A stretch of 64,000 nt of DNA from Bdellovibrionales bacterium (lineage in GTDB: Bacteria > Bdellovibrionota > UBA1018 > CAIMNF01), in NCBI GenBank assembly GCA_018266375.1, contig JAFEAO010000006.1, forward strand, positions 158,930-222,929, in the 5' to 3' direction. Every line of letters starts with the position of its first letter. Within the stretch, counting starts at the first letter, position 1. Under the pieces are notes generated by a model. It saw nothing but the letters and a program-made list of their open reading frames with translations. It was not told the DNA's origin and did no database searches. Shown here piece after piece: positions 8,355-16,883 of the stretch. A program made the translations under genes and the position numbers.

Positions 8355-9040
8355 GACTTCAATCGATATCCGAAACCGCGCACAGTTTCAATGGCATCTG
8401 CGTCAGGACCGAGCTTTTTGCGCAATCCTAAGACGGTGGTATCGATCGTACGATCCACAACTTTGACGTCCGGGCCCTGAATTATTTTGATCAGCTGGTC
8501 GCGTTCAAATGTTTTATCCGGATTCTCAATCATCACGGCAAGAAGCTTAAACTCATGGGGTGTGAGATTGAGCTCTTGATCACGTAGGAAAATGCGCTTA
8601 GCCGCGCTCTCCAAGCGGAGGTGCCCGACTTGAACGTTTGCGGGAGTGAAAGGGGCCGCGCTCTCCCCACTTTCCAAGCGGCGCATGAGCGCGCGAACGC
8701 GAGCTTGAAACTCACGAATCTCAAAAGGTTTGGTGAGGTAGTCATCCGCGCCCACTTCGAGGCCCAAAACTTTATCGAGCGTGTCGGCACGAGCAGTGAG
8801 GAGTAGGATGCCGATCTTTTGCTTCCATCCTTCGCGAACATATTTCGCAAAATCGAGACCCGATTGGCCCGGAAGCATCCAATCGAGAACAATCAACGAC
8901 GGCAGCGGGCCGGCAGTGAGTGCGTCTTTGGCGGCTTCCGCCGATTCGCAAGCAATGACATCGAAGCCTTCGCGCTTCAAATGTAAAGCGATTAAGTCAC
9001 GGACATCCCGTTCATCTTCGACGACCATGATTTGTTTCAT
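8351..9040 (-). CDS. OmpR/PhoB-family response regulator
   Basis: About 229 residues. Receiver domain with the acidic pocket VVEDE, phospho-acceptor D53 in VLDWMLPG, T/S switch in LLLTARAD and lysine in DDYLTKPF; C-terminal winged helix (LNLTPHEFKLLAVMIENP ... VDRTIDTTVLGLRKKLG, ending ETVRGFGYRLKS), as in PhoB. The start at 9040 is preceded by GGAAGG; a longer form from 9088 would add 16 residues lacking receiver homology. It is translationally coupled to the kinase that follows. No phosphate-uptake genes are nearby, so its regulon is unknown. Confidence 0.92.
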   Translation of the reverse strand: MKQIMVVEDERDVRDLIALHLKREGFDVIACESAEAAKDALTAGPLPSLIVLDWMLPGQSGLDFAKYVREGWKQKIGILLLTARADTLDKVLGLEVGADDYLTKPFEIREFQARVRALMRRLESGESAAPFTPANVQVGHLRLESAAKRIFLRDQELNLTPHEFKLLAVMIENPDKTFERDQLIKIIQGPDVKVVDRTIDTTVLGLRKKLGPDADAIETVRGFGYRLKS

Positions 9041-9208
9041 GATTCTAAGCGCCTTCCGGAGAGCAATTTCATTTAGTTTCCTCTCCATTCGATACGATCA
9101 TTGAGCGCAATGCAAATCCAAAGTGGGAGAGCGGCGCCTTCCCGGAGTAAGCATGCGGTGAAGCGTTGCAAATTGGACCAGGTCCAGCCCCATGGAGTGA
9201 GTCGATTT

Positions 9209-9248
9209 TAAATTAAAACGCCCACCTGGAATGTCCAGACGGGCGTTT
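9209..9248 (-). terminator. Rho-independent terminator
   Basis: AAACGCCC (9216-9223) pairs with GGGCGTTT (9241-9248), and CTGGA pairs with TCCAG inside, leaving an ATG loop. On the minus strand the stem is followed by TTTTAATTT. It lies 28 bases past the stop of the large secreted-protein gene. A short run of T on the other side could let it work weakly in both directions. Confidence 0.8.
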
Positions 9249-9275
9249 GTGGTTTAGTTCTACGGGATGATTTGC

Positions 9276-11891
9276 TTATTGCACCGATCCGTCATCCAGT
9301 AGTTCTTCGTCTTGATCTTTCATCCATTGTACCAAGTTGCGCGTATTGAATGTATTGATCGCGCAGATGGCCTTGCTGGTGAGCTTGGCGTTCTTACGAA
9401 TGAAGTCGGTGTTGCCTTTGGCAGGCACGAAATCGTTGTAAGTCAGGTCAAGCGTATTCTTGCTTGTGCCATCGCTGTAATAGCTCTTGAGCCGCGTATT
9501 CCGACATACATCCCTGAAGAACGCGCGGTTCTCGAACGCGAGAGTTTGCGCGCAGAACTTAGCCATTACCTGTGCAGTTGATCCGTACACGTCGTCGATA
9601 CCGGTCACTTTGTTCACGTTCGTGTGGCGGCTCTCGAACAAGCCAGGATGTCTCTTGTGTACCGATGGGGACAATAGCCAGCTGATGATGCCGGTGCCTG
9701 GCGCTGGATAAGCGATTGGGAGGTACAAGAAGGTTTTCGCGCGTGTCGAGCGCTCTTCCGCGATTTTCTTTTTGAGGGACTCGCGAACGCCCGCTTCACC
9801 CTTGCCGTCGACGATCGATTTCATTTCGATGATCATACGATACATCGTGTCTTGGAAAACTTCTTCGAACACGTGAAGGTTGCGGCGGTTGATCACTTGA
9901 GCTTGGTAAAGGTCTTGCTGAGAGTTGGTCGGATTCACGCCGTGAACCGAGATCAACTTATCGAGCAAGTGCTGTTGGGTGATTGTCAGGATGTCCTGTT
10001 GATACTGAGTCATGTTCTGGCCGTTTTTGATCCGCATTTGGAAATCTTTTTGGATCATGGTCGACAAGCGGCCGGTGAGAAACGAGTCCTTTTGGAGCCA
10101 CATGTTGAACTCTTCGAACACGGTATCGATCACTTTTTTCGCCGCGGTTTTCACTTTTGGCGAGAGATCGTTATCGTTGATCTTGGTCGGAGCGAGAACC
10201 ATCTGTTCGCCGAGCTTACGCAAATCATCGTAAGAGCGGAGTACTTTTTGGATCTTTACCTTGGTCTCGCGGATACTCGGGATCATCATGATATCCGCCC
10301 TGTCCTTGTTGGTCACGAGACGCTTCTCGAAACGGACAAGGTAATTGTACACGTTTTGAAGCGCTTTTTGAACGGTGAGGTACTGATCCGACATCGTTTG
10401 GTTGACCAAGTTTGCTTGGTCGACGATCAAGCGTTCTTGGAAGTACTTACTGGCTTTCACGCCGGCTTGTTGGATTACCCAGTTCATCTTGTCTTCGATC
10501 ACCGACGCGAGAGCGACCGGATCGTTGAATTCTTCGATGTATTTGCCACCGACGCCGCCGGTTTTGATGTAGTCGAGTGGGTTCATGACCACGCCACCGT
10601 TCGAGTTCACGCGACACTCAGGTGGAATCTCTTTACGTCCGATCAAGAAGAATGGAAGGTAGTTCGAGTTGATCGTAGTATTGAAAAACAGCGCCGAGTC
10701 CGAAGCTTGAGTGTCGCCACCCGCACCCGACAACATACCGATCAAGTTATCCAAGATGGTATAAAGCTGGTTCTGTTTCGATTCGGTATCCGGCAATTCG
10801 CGGAGGAGGATCATCTGCTCGTTGAAGAAGCCGGCGATATCGTTTGTTTTGTTGGTAAGGTCCGTGACTTGATTCCAAATCTTGGTCTTAAACGACGCAT
10901 CCGCGCGGAGGCGGGGAGTCGCGCCGAACTGAACCTTTTGCAACCACGTGCTGATCGTCGGAAGGTCGCGTACCATGAGGTAGTAACCTTCGAGCGGATT
11001 GTCGCGGTTAGGATCGGCAGCGTTCTTTTTCTGAGCCGCAATGTACTGGTCCTTGGTGTATTTCAGGATTTCTTGTGCGTTTTCGGCTTCGCAATAATTT
11101 TTAGAAGTCGACTCGAGCAAGCAAGAAACTGAGAACCAAAATTCGGTTTCGTCCGTTTCACGCAAAGCTTTTGTAAAACGCCGGTCGCGAGCCATGGTCG
11201 CGAGGTTCACTATCGCGTTGCCGAGCTTGTCGCCAACACCTTCGCCGGCCGCACTGAACGCAGCCGCGGTTTTCACGGCGCCGCTCAAGATCGCGAGACC
11301 TTGGCGCGGATGACCGATTAAACATTCGTCGTAATCCGGAAGCTTTTGCATGACCGCCGAGATCATATCCAAGCCTTTTGCGGTCGGAGCTTGAATCTTG
11401 TTAAAGAGCGCGGTAAGCGCTTTTGATTTCAAACCACCGCTAAAAAGTGTGGTTTTAGTCGCGGAAGTCGAGTTTGCGGCGAGATCCGAGCTGATCGAAG
11501 CCGCTTTCAATGTGCGGTTCATGAGCATCGCCGGAGCATCTTGATTGATCGCGCCGCCTTCGGCGATCGCGCCCTTCAATGCCTGCATCTCTTGAGGCAT
11601 GCTCTCGAGTTGGCTCTCACGTTGAGCTTCGCCGTCCGGAGCGGTGTTTTGAAGATCACGTTGAGAAGTTTGCAAATCGGCTAAGACTTGGTCGATCCCT
11701 TTACATGCCGGGTTGTCTTTGAGTTGGCGGATCGCCTGTGCGATCTGCTGGGATTGTTGAAGGGCCATTTGGGTCCACGCGCCTTGGGACGGGCAACTGC
11801 CACCAAGGTTATAGACGCCTGCCGAGGCCAAATTCGGCACAAGCCCCATGGCGATGGCCACAGCGATAGGGGTACGGATAGGGGTGATCAT
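9276..11891 (-). CDS. Large secreted protein of unknown function
   Basis: 871 residues with an N-terminal signal peptide (MITPIRTPIAVAIAMGLVPNLASA). The mature protein is predicted mainly helical, with many Gln/Lys/Leu heptad-like stretches and about ten scattered cysteines (for example GSCPSQG, NPACKG, CLLESTSKNYC, FCAQTL, DVCRNTR), consistent with disulfides in the periplasm or outside the cell. No known domain is recognised. The ATG has AAGGAG six bases upstream. It is monocistronic, ended by a strong hairpin, and divergent from the flagellar operon at 12071. Confidence 0.8.
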   Translation of the reverse strand: MITPIRTPIAVAIAMGLVPNLASAGVYNLGGSCPSQGAWTQMALQQSQQIAQAIRQLKDNPACKGIDQVLADLQTSQRDLQNTAPDGEAQRESQLESMPQEMQALKGAIAEGGAINQDAPAMLMNRTLKAASISSDLAANSTSATKTTLFSGGLKSKALTALFNKIQAPTAKGLDMISAVMQKLPDYDECLIGHPRQGLAILSGAVKTAAAFSAAGEGVGDKLGNAIVNLATMARDRRFTKALRETDETEFWFSVSCLLESTSKNYCEAENAQEILKYTKDQYIAAQKKNAADPNRDNPLEGYYLMVRDLPTISTWLQKVQFGATPRLRADASFKTKIWNQVTDLTNKTNDIAGFFNEQMILLRELPDTESKQNQLYTILDNLIGMLSGAGGDTQASDSALFFNTTINSNYLPFFLIGRKEIPPECRVNSNGGVVMNPLDYIKTGGVGGKYIEEFNDPVALASVIEDKMNWVIQQAGVKASKYFQERLIVDQANLVNQTMSDQYLTVQKALQNVYNYLVRFEKRLVTNKDRADIMMIPSIRETKVKIQKVLRSYDDLRKLGEQMVLAPTKINDNDLSPKVKTAAKKVIDTVFEEFNMWLQKDSFLTGRLSTMIQKDFQMRIKNGQNMTQYQQDILTITQQHLLDKLISVHGVNPTNSQQDLYQAQVINRRNLHVFEEVFQDTMYRMIIEMKSIVDGKGEAGVRESLKKKIAEERSTRAKTFLYLPIAYPAPGTGIISWLLSPSVHKRHPGLFESRHTNVNKVTGIDDVYGSTAQVMAKFCAQTLAFENRAFFRDVCRNTRLKSYYSDGTSKNTLDLTYNDFVPAKGNTDFIRKNAKLTSKAICAINTFNTRNLVQWMKDQDEELLDDGSVQ

Positions 11892-11962
11892 CTCTCTCTC
11901 CTTTGATGAATCTGGTAACGAAGACGTTAAACCTGGCGGACTTGTATATTAAACTGATGTAA

Positions 11963-11992
11963 TTGACAAATATTTTTTTAAATATGTGTAAT
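11963..11992 (+). promoter_or_regulatory. Predicted sigma-70 promoter of the flagellar operon
   Basis: TTGACA at 11963-11968, an 18-base AT-rich spacer, and TGTAAT at 11987-11992 (five of six consensus bases). It precedes the gene at 12071 by about 75 bases. No sigma-28 type sequence is seen in the same stretch. Confidence 0.6.
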
Positions 11993-12070
11993 TTATTGTA
12001 ATAACAGGGTTTTTGGATTCCGAAAAACTATACATTTCCAAAAGTTTAGACGATAAGAGTTCGAGGATTT

Positions 12071-12436
12071 ATGAGGGTAAATTCAGTTCCGCAAATCGTA
12101 CAAGCTTTCGAACGAGTGACCGGTAAGCCCCAAGACAAGCAGGGTGGAGCGGGTCAAAACGCGTACGAACGCCAGCAAAAAAGAGAAGAAAAACAACAGG
12201 AACAGCCGAATGAATTCGAAGTGATTCAAGCGGCGGAATCCTATGTGGCGGACGAACTCAATCATGAACATGGCATCACTGCGACCACCGAAGGCCAAGG
12301 CCCGGGCTTGCGCGTGACTCTTAAAGACGCGCAAGGCGGCGTCCTTCGCAATGTTTCGGGCGAAGAGTTTTTGAAGCTTCGTGAAGCCGTTCGTAACGGC
12401 GCTCGTTCCGGCCGCATTCTTGATCAAAAAGCCTGA
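12071..12436 (+). CDS. FlaG-like flagellar protein (tentative)
   Basis: 121 residues. The N-terminal half is hydrophilic and rich in Gln/Glu/Lys (probable disorder or coiled coil). The C-terminal half (GLRVTLKDAQGGVLRNVSGEEFLKLREAV) resembles the FlaG pattern of a beta-hairpin followed by an IP/VSxEE helix. FlaG proteins affect filament length in some bacteria. The assignment leans on position: it leads the fliD-fliS operon. GAGG precedes the ATG by four bases. Confidence 0.5.
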   Translation: MRVNSVPQIVQAFERVTGKPQDKQGGAGQNAYERQQKREEKQQEQPNEFEVIQAAESYVADELNHEHGITATTEGQGPGLRVTLKDAQGGVLRNVSGEEFLKLREAVRNGARSGRILDQKA

Positions 12437-12471
12437 TGGCCGCCCCTCTCAAATCGTGTTACCTTTGACCC

Positions 12472-13221
12472 ATGAAACTTTGGGTGTTTTCCGATCTCCA
12501 TCTGGAGGAATCGACACTCTATCATGAATTTTTGTCCTTGCTTGAAGTGGGCGTCGCGCGAGGCGATCAGGTCGTTTTCGCGGGTGATATCTTCGATTTG
12601 TTTGTGGGTAATTCCACTTATTTTAAGCTTAAATTTAAGAGTTTTTTTGATATTTTAAAAGTGTTGAACAGCCGCGGGGTCGTGCCCCATTACATTTTCG
12701 GGAATCACGACTTCAATCTCGATCATGCGTTTGAGGGTTTGCAGATCGGGCTTCACGACGAGCGTGTGACGATCGAGGTGCCGGCGCCCGATGGCCGTAA
12801 AAAAATCTATGTCGCTCACGGAGATCTTATCGATCCAAGCGATGTAAATTATATTCGAATGAGAAAGCTCTTCCGTTCTGCTCCCGCGCGTATTCTGTCC
12901 TCGAGTTTGCCCGGAACTTGGATCGAAAAATTCGGCCGGATGATCTCGCGCAAATCGGATCAAAAGATGGCGGATCTTCCCGAAAGTTGGTCAGCCGAGC
13001 GGCGCGACCATCTTCGAAGGCTCTTTCGCGAGTTTGCTTACGTAAAGAATCGGCAGGGCTTTGACTATGTGATTCTCGGTCATTGTCACGATCTTGACGA
13101 GCAGGAGCCCTTCTACTTCAACATGGGCTATCCCCCGGTTCATCGGCAGTTTTTGCTCTATGACTCCGAAATTGGCCGTGTTCAACGTCACAAATTTCCT
13201 GGAATTCCTCGTAAAAATTGA
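12472..13221 (+). CDS. lpxH: LpxH-like UDP-2,3-diacylglucosamine diphosphatase
   Basis: 249 residues with the calcineurin-like phosphoesterase metal ligands in family order: D8 and H10 (FSDLHL), D39 (GDIFDLF), N78-H79-D80 (FGNHD), H116 (AHGD) and H204/H206 (LGHCH). LpxH hydrolyses UDP-2,3-diacylglucosamine to lipid X in lipid A synthesis at the inner membrane. Related phosphoesterases with other substrates share these motifs, so substrate is inferred. No ribosome site precedes the ATG; the gene sits between the FlaG-like gene and fliD, an unusual place for a lipid A enzyme. Confidence 0.75.
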   Translation: MKLWVFSDLHLEESTLYHEFLSLLEVGVARGDQVVFAGDIFDLFVGNSTYFKLKFKSFFDILKVLNSRGVVPHYIFGNHDFNLDHAFEGLQIGLHDERVTIEVPAPDGRKKIYVAHGDLIDPSDVNYIRMRKLFRSAPARILSSSLPGTWIEKFGRMISRKSDQKMADLPESWSAERRDHLRRLFREFAYVKNRQGFDYVILGHCHDLDEQEPFYFNMGYPPVHRQFLLYDSEIGRVQRHKFPGIPRKN

Positions 13222-13257
13222 GAAAATAACAATTGAGGTCAAGGAGGACTTCGAGAC

Positions 13258-14658
13258 GTGGGATTGAAATTTGACCCTGTCGGGGGCGGACAATTTAAGC
13301 AAGCGTTGAACGCCATCATTGAGGCTGAGAAGCAACCCATCAAGAGCCTCAACGACCGCAAGCAGCGCGAAGAGGCGAAGCTCAAGCTCTTTGGTGAGTT
13401 CAAGGGGAAGTTTTCCGCGCTCCAGGGCACGCTCAACTCCATGATCGGCTTCAACAAGTTCAAAGAGCTCAAGGCCGAGCTGGGTGACGGCACGGCGCTT
13501 ATGGGCGTGAGCATCGACAAAGAAAAAGCTAACGTCGGCAGCTGGAACGTCGAAGTGAAAGAGCTCGCCGAGCGTTCGTCGATGATGTCGAACGGCTTCA
13601 GTGATCCCAATAAAAAGGTTTTAGGCCTGGGTTACATCACTTTCGACACTCCGAAAGGCCAGCAAGAAGTTTACGTCACTCAGGACGATGCCTCTCTCTA
13701 CGGTATCGCGAACAAAATTAACGCGCTCCCGGAGTCTTCGGTCAAAGCGACCGTGCTCAAAGACGTGACGGATTCGGATAAGCCTTATCGCCTCGTGCTT
13801 TCCTCGAAGCAAGATGGCCTCGAAAACGAGGTCAAATTCCCGCAATTGTACTTCGTCGACGGCGAAGAGGATTTCTACATCGATCAGGATAAGGGCTCTA
13901 AAAACGCGCTTCTCAGCGTCGACGGATTCGAGGTCGAGCTCGGCAGCAACGACGTCCCGGACTTCTTGCAAGGCGTGGGTGTGCAGCTCAAACAAGCGAA
14001 GCCCGGCACCCCGTTCACCTTCAGCATCAAAGCGGACTACGCAAAAGTCACCGACAAGATGAAGAAGATTGTCGAGGGCATGAACGGCGTCCTTGACTTC
14101 GTCAACAAGCAAAACCAAGTCGACGAGAAGAGCGATACGCGCACAACGTTTGCCGGCGATACCTCGCTTCAAAATATCGAATTCCGTTTGCGCAACTTGA
14201 CTCACGAAGGATTCGCGGCCCACCTCTCGAGCGAAGAATTGTTCAAGGTCTACCACTTGAGCGAGCTCGGCATCGAGTTCGACAAGAAGGGCGTGATCTC
14301 CTTCAAAGAAGAAAAGTTTACGAAAGCGCTCGAAAAAGATTTCGAAGGCGTCTCGGAAGCGATCTCCGGCGAGAAGGGATTTGCGTCGCAGCTCAAGAGT
14401 GTTATGGATGGTTTCAGCGCTCCGGGAACGGGTGTACTGTCATCGCGCGAGTCAGGTTTGAAAACCCGGATCAAACAAATCGACGACAACATCGGACGTA
14501 AGGAGATGGCGCTCGATAAAAAAACTCAAAGTCTTACCGACCAATTCAGCCGTCTGCAGGGTTCGCTCGCGAACATGCAGCGGCAACAGCAGTATCTGGC
14601 TGCCTCACTTCCGGGTGCGGGTAGCGGAAACCTAACCAGTCAGCTCCTAGGAGGCTAA
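13258..14658 (+). CDS. fliD: Flagellar filament-capping protein FliD (HAP2)
   Basis: 466 residues. FliD forms the cap at the filament tip and promotes flagellin folding. The N-terminal D0 part (QALNAIIEAEKQPIKSLNDRK...FSALQGTLNSM) and the C-terminal coiled coil (IKQIDDNIGRKEMALDKKTQSLTDQFSRLQGSLANMQRQQQYL) match the family; the middle carries the variable D2-D3 domains. Start is GTG at 13258 with AAGGAGG about eight bases upstream. fliS follows after five bases. Confidence 0.92.
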   Translation: MGLKFDPVGGGQFKQALNAIIEAEKQPIKSLNDRKQREEAKLKLFGEFKGKFSALQGTLNSMIGFNKFKELKAELGDGTALMGVSIDKEKANVGSWNVEVKELAERSSMMSNGFSDPNKKVLGLGYITFDTPKGQQEVYVTQDDASLYGIANKINALPESSVKATVLKDVTDSDKPYRLVLSSKQDGLENEVKFPQLYFVDGEEDFYIDQDKGSKNALLSVDGFEVELGSNDVPDFLQGVGVQLKQAKPGTPFTFSIKADYAKVTDKMKKIVEGMNGVLDFVNKQNQVDEKSDTRTTFAGDTSLQNIEFRLRNLTHEGFAAHLSSEELFKVYHLSELGIEFDKKGVISFKEEKFTKALEKDFEGVSEAISGEKGFASQLKSVMDGFSAPGTGVLSSRESGLKTRIKQIDDNIGRKEMALDKKTQSLTDQFSRLQGSLANMQRQQQYLAASLPGAGSGNLTSQLLGG

Positions 14659-14663
14659 CCTAA

Positions 14664-15056
14664 ATGTCTAAGTTAAACGCGTATCGTCAAACCGCGGTGA
14701 CCACCGCTTCAAAAGAACAGGTGATGATCATGTTGTACGAAGGGGCGATTAAGCATCTTAAAATAGCGTCAGAATCTTGTCGCAAAAATGATTTGAGCGC
14801 GAAGGGGACCGCGGTCGGCAAGGCCCACGACATCATTAACGAGCTCAGCAACTCGCTCGACTTCAGTGTCGGCGGCGATGTCGCGAAGAATTTGGAGCGA
14901 CTGTACGCGTTCATGATCGATCAAATCACTCAAGGTAACATTTCAAACGATGTTGCGAAGTTCGATCAGGCAAGAAAATTGCTTGAGACCCTTCTAGACG
15001 GCTGGAAAGGCGCAATTGAACAACTCAAAGCCGAAAAAGGGACAAAACGAGCATGA
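14664..15056 (+). CDS. fliS: Flagellin export chaperone FliS
   Basis: 130 residues, typical FliS length. It binds the C-terminus of flagellin to keep it unfolded before type III export. Signature features are the N-terminal AYRQTAV, the EQVMIMLYEGAIKHLKIA helix, and the repeated amphipathic helices ending in a Lys-rich tail. GGAGG lies upstream across the fliD stop. Its own stop overlaps the next start (ATGA). Confidence 0.93.
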   Translation: MSKLNAYRQTAVTTASKEQVMIMLYEGAIKHLKIASESCRKNDLSAKGTAVGKAHDIINELSNSLDFSVGGDVAKNLERLYAFMIDQITQGNISNDVAKFDQARKLLETLLDGWKGAIEQLKAEKGTKRA

Positions 15057-15496
15057 AGTTTGAGCAGTTGTTCGAAGACAAGGTCCGCCTTCTCCGCAAA
15101 TTTCTCGAGGTTACGCAAGACTACAAACAGAGGTTTTCTCAAGATGTCGAAGTCGAGAAGAAGATGGACTGGGTGGATGAGCTCTCCGATCTTCGCGAAG
15201 CCCACATGAAGACCCTGAAGCTCCTCGATGTGACGATCGAGCAGGAGAAAAAACAGTTAAATAGGACCAGTATAGAAAAATTACAGGGTAACGAAAATTT
15301 CAAAAAAAACTTGGGCATTTTAGTGGATCTCATTAAAGAGATTCAATTGACGGATCAGTCGCTTTTTCTATACATTCAGAATATGGGGTTTGAGCTTCGT
15401 GCCCAAATCTTGAAAGGCCTCAAGGAGAAAGAGGCTGTGTCGAAGTTTAAAAGTGCCCAGTCCGGAACTGGGGAGGGATTGGACAAGACGGTATGA
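15053..15496 (+). CDS. FliT-like small helical protein (tentative)
   Basis: 147 residues, almost wholly predicted helix with charged heptads (FLEVTQDYKQRF, EKKMDWVDELSDLREAHMK). No strong signature is visible. Size, helical content and position right after fliS fit a FliT/FlgN-type export chaperone, which would bind FliD. This is inference from context. It is coupled on both sides by ATGA overlaps. Confidence 0.5.
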   Translation: MKFEQLFEDKVRLLRKFLEVTQDYKQRFSQDVEVEKKMDWVDELSDLREAHMKTLKLLDVTIEQEKKQLNRTSIEKLQGNENFKKNLGILVDLIKEIQLTDQSLFLYIQNMGFELRAQILKGLKEKEAVSKFKSAQSGTGEGLDKTV

Positions 15497-16671
15497 ACAT
15501 GATGTTTGACCAACGTAAGGGGGCTGCAACCGGAAATCCGGATCAAGAGATCATTCCCGTTACTTCGCTCGAAGAAGTCGCGATGCGTTTCAAGAACGAT
15601 GATGATAACTACACCTACGAACACTTCTTAGTCCAAGTCCGGACCTCAAAACGCGCCTCTCCGCCACCTTTCAACCCGCCGGCCCCCACTGCTAAAGCCG
15701 AAACTCCGGCTCCGTTAGCTGCGGCACCTGCCGCTAAGGTCGAGGCTCCGAAGTCAAGCGCGACTTCTGCAGGCAAAGTCGATAAAGACGACATCTCTTT
15801 CTTAACCAACAATGCTGATCTACTGCTTCAAGCGGGCGAAGTCGAGCTTGCTCGCAACATCTATCGCGCTCTCCTGAAGTCGGGCGAAGCAAGTGATGTC
15901 GCGTATGCGGGTCTCGCGATTTGTGCCGACCGCGAAGGCTTGGTCGACCAAGCGATCCAGTTCGCTTGGGATTCGGTTGCGTTCGCACCGAATCAAAAAG
16001 GTTACCAAATTCTCGCGCAGCTCCTTGTGCAACAAGGTCGAGACCAAGAAGCGTCCCAAGCTTTGAATCGCGCTCTCAAGTCGTTGCGCCTCAATAGTCA
16101 AGAGCAAGCCGAGTACTATAAGATGATCGGTAATTGTCAGTCTCGCTTGGGTAACACCAATGAAGCCGAAAGCGCATTCTTGAGCGCGCTTCAGCTCAAT
16201 CCATCGAGCGACGACGTTCAGTCTAACCTCGGTTCTCTGTATTTGGAGCAAGGCCGGATTAACGATGCTAAACGCCGCTACCAAGACGCTTTGGCCGCAA
16301 ACGCCGCTAACGATAAGGCTTGGGTTGGTTTGGGTCTTTGTTACGTCGCCGTCGATGATAAAGAATCGGCTCACGAAGCGTTCGCCCGTTCACTCGAAAA
16401 AAATCTTCGCAACTCAACCGCTATTTTCCACCTTGTGAAATGCGCGTACGAAATTAAAAAATATTCTACGGCCGAGAAGATGCTCACCAATTACGTTGAG
16501 ATCGCACCGGTTAGCCCGAGTCTTCTTTATAGCCTCGCGGGACTTCAGTTCCACGTCGGCAAACGTAAAGAAGCGTCTTCGACCGCGAAAAAGATTTTGC
16601 AAATTCGCGGAGATCACCAGGGAGCGAAGGATCTGATCAAAAGAATTGAATCGGATTCCGCTTCCGCTTAA
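15493..16671 (+). CDS. TPR-repeat protein in flagellar operon
   Basis: 392 residues. An N-terminal part of about 50 residues leads to a Pro/Ala/Lys linker, then tandem tetratricopeptide repeats from about residue 95 onward; clear units are NPSSDDVQSNLGSLYLEQG, NAANDKAWVGLGLCYVAVD and the following NSTAIFHLVKCAYEIKK. No signal peptide, so cytoplasmic. TPR proteins scaffold complexes; here, between the FliT-like gene and a glycosyltransferase-like gene, it might bring flagellin or FliD to the glycosyltransferase. That role is inference. Confidence 0.8.
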   Translation: MNMMFDQRKGAATGNPDQEIIPVTSLEEVAMRFKNDDDNYTYEHFLVQVRTSKRASPPPFNPPAPTAKAETPAPLAAAPAAKVEAPKSSATSAGKVDKDDISFLTNNADLLLQAGEVELARNIYRALLKSGEASDVAYAGLAICADREGLVDQAIQFAWDSVAFAPNQKGYQILAQLLVQQGRDQEASQALNRALKSLRLNSQEQAEYYKMIGNCQSRLGNTNEAESAFLSALQLNPSSDDVQSNLGSLYLEQGRINDAKRRYQDALAANAANDKAWVGLGLCYVAVDDKESAHEAFARSLEKNLRNSTAIFHLVKCAYEIKKYSTAEKMLTNYVEIAPVSPSLLYSLAGLQFHVGKRKEASSTAKKILQIRGDHQGAKDLIKRIESDSASA

Positions 16672-16712
16672 TTTTTAGTTTTTAAGATCTACTGTCATGG
16701 AGGACAGCAACT

Positions 16713-16883
16713 ATGGTCGCCGACATTCAGTTACTTCAGGGCAAGGTCATCGACGAGCCTGAACGCCGCACTAAAAATATTTCGAGCTTGATTCAAGAGC
16801 TTGCGCTTGAGATTTTGTCGGATGACGATGTCGCCGTGGCCGCGACAGTGATCGCTCCCGTGACCTCCGAGGAGCCTGCATGA
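16713..16883 (+). CDS. 56-residue micro-protein
   Basis: A short frame with an excellent ribosome site: GGAGGA eight bases before the ATG at 16713. The stop overlaps the ATG of the next gene in an ATGA arrangement, as elsewhere in this operon. The product (MVADIQLLQGKVIDEPERRT..., ending VTSEEPA) is acidic with one predicted helix and no membrane segment. Function unknown; it may only couple translation of the glycosyltransferase or be a small partner of it. Confidence 0.65.
   Translation: MVADIQLLQGKVIDEPERRTKNISSLIQELALEILSDDDVAVAATVIAPVTSEEPA

Noticed and set aside
9852..11132. 426-codon plus-strand open frame inside the large minus-strand gene
   Set aside because: It is antisense to a well-supported coding frame and has no signal or family match; it arises from the codon bias of the opposite strand.
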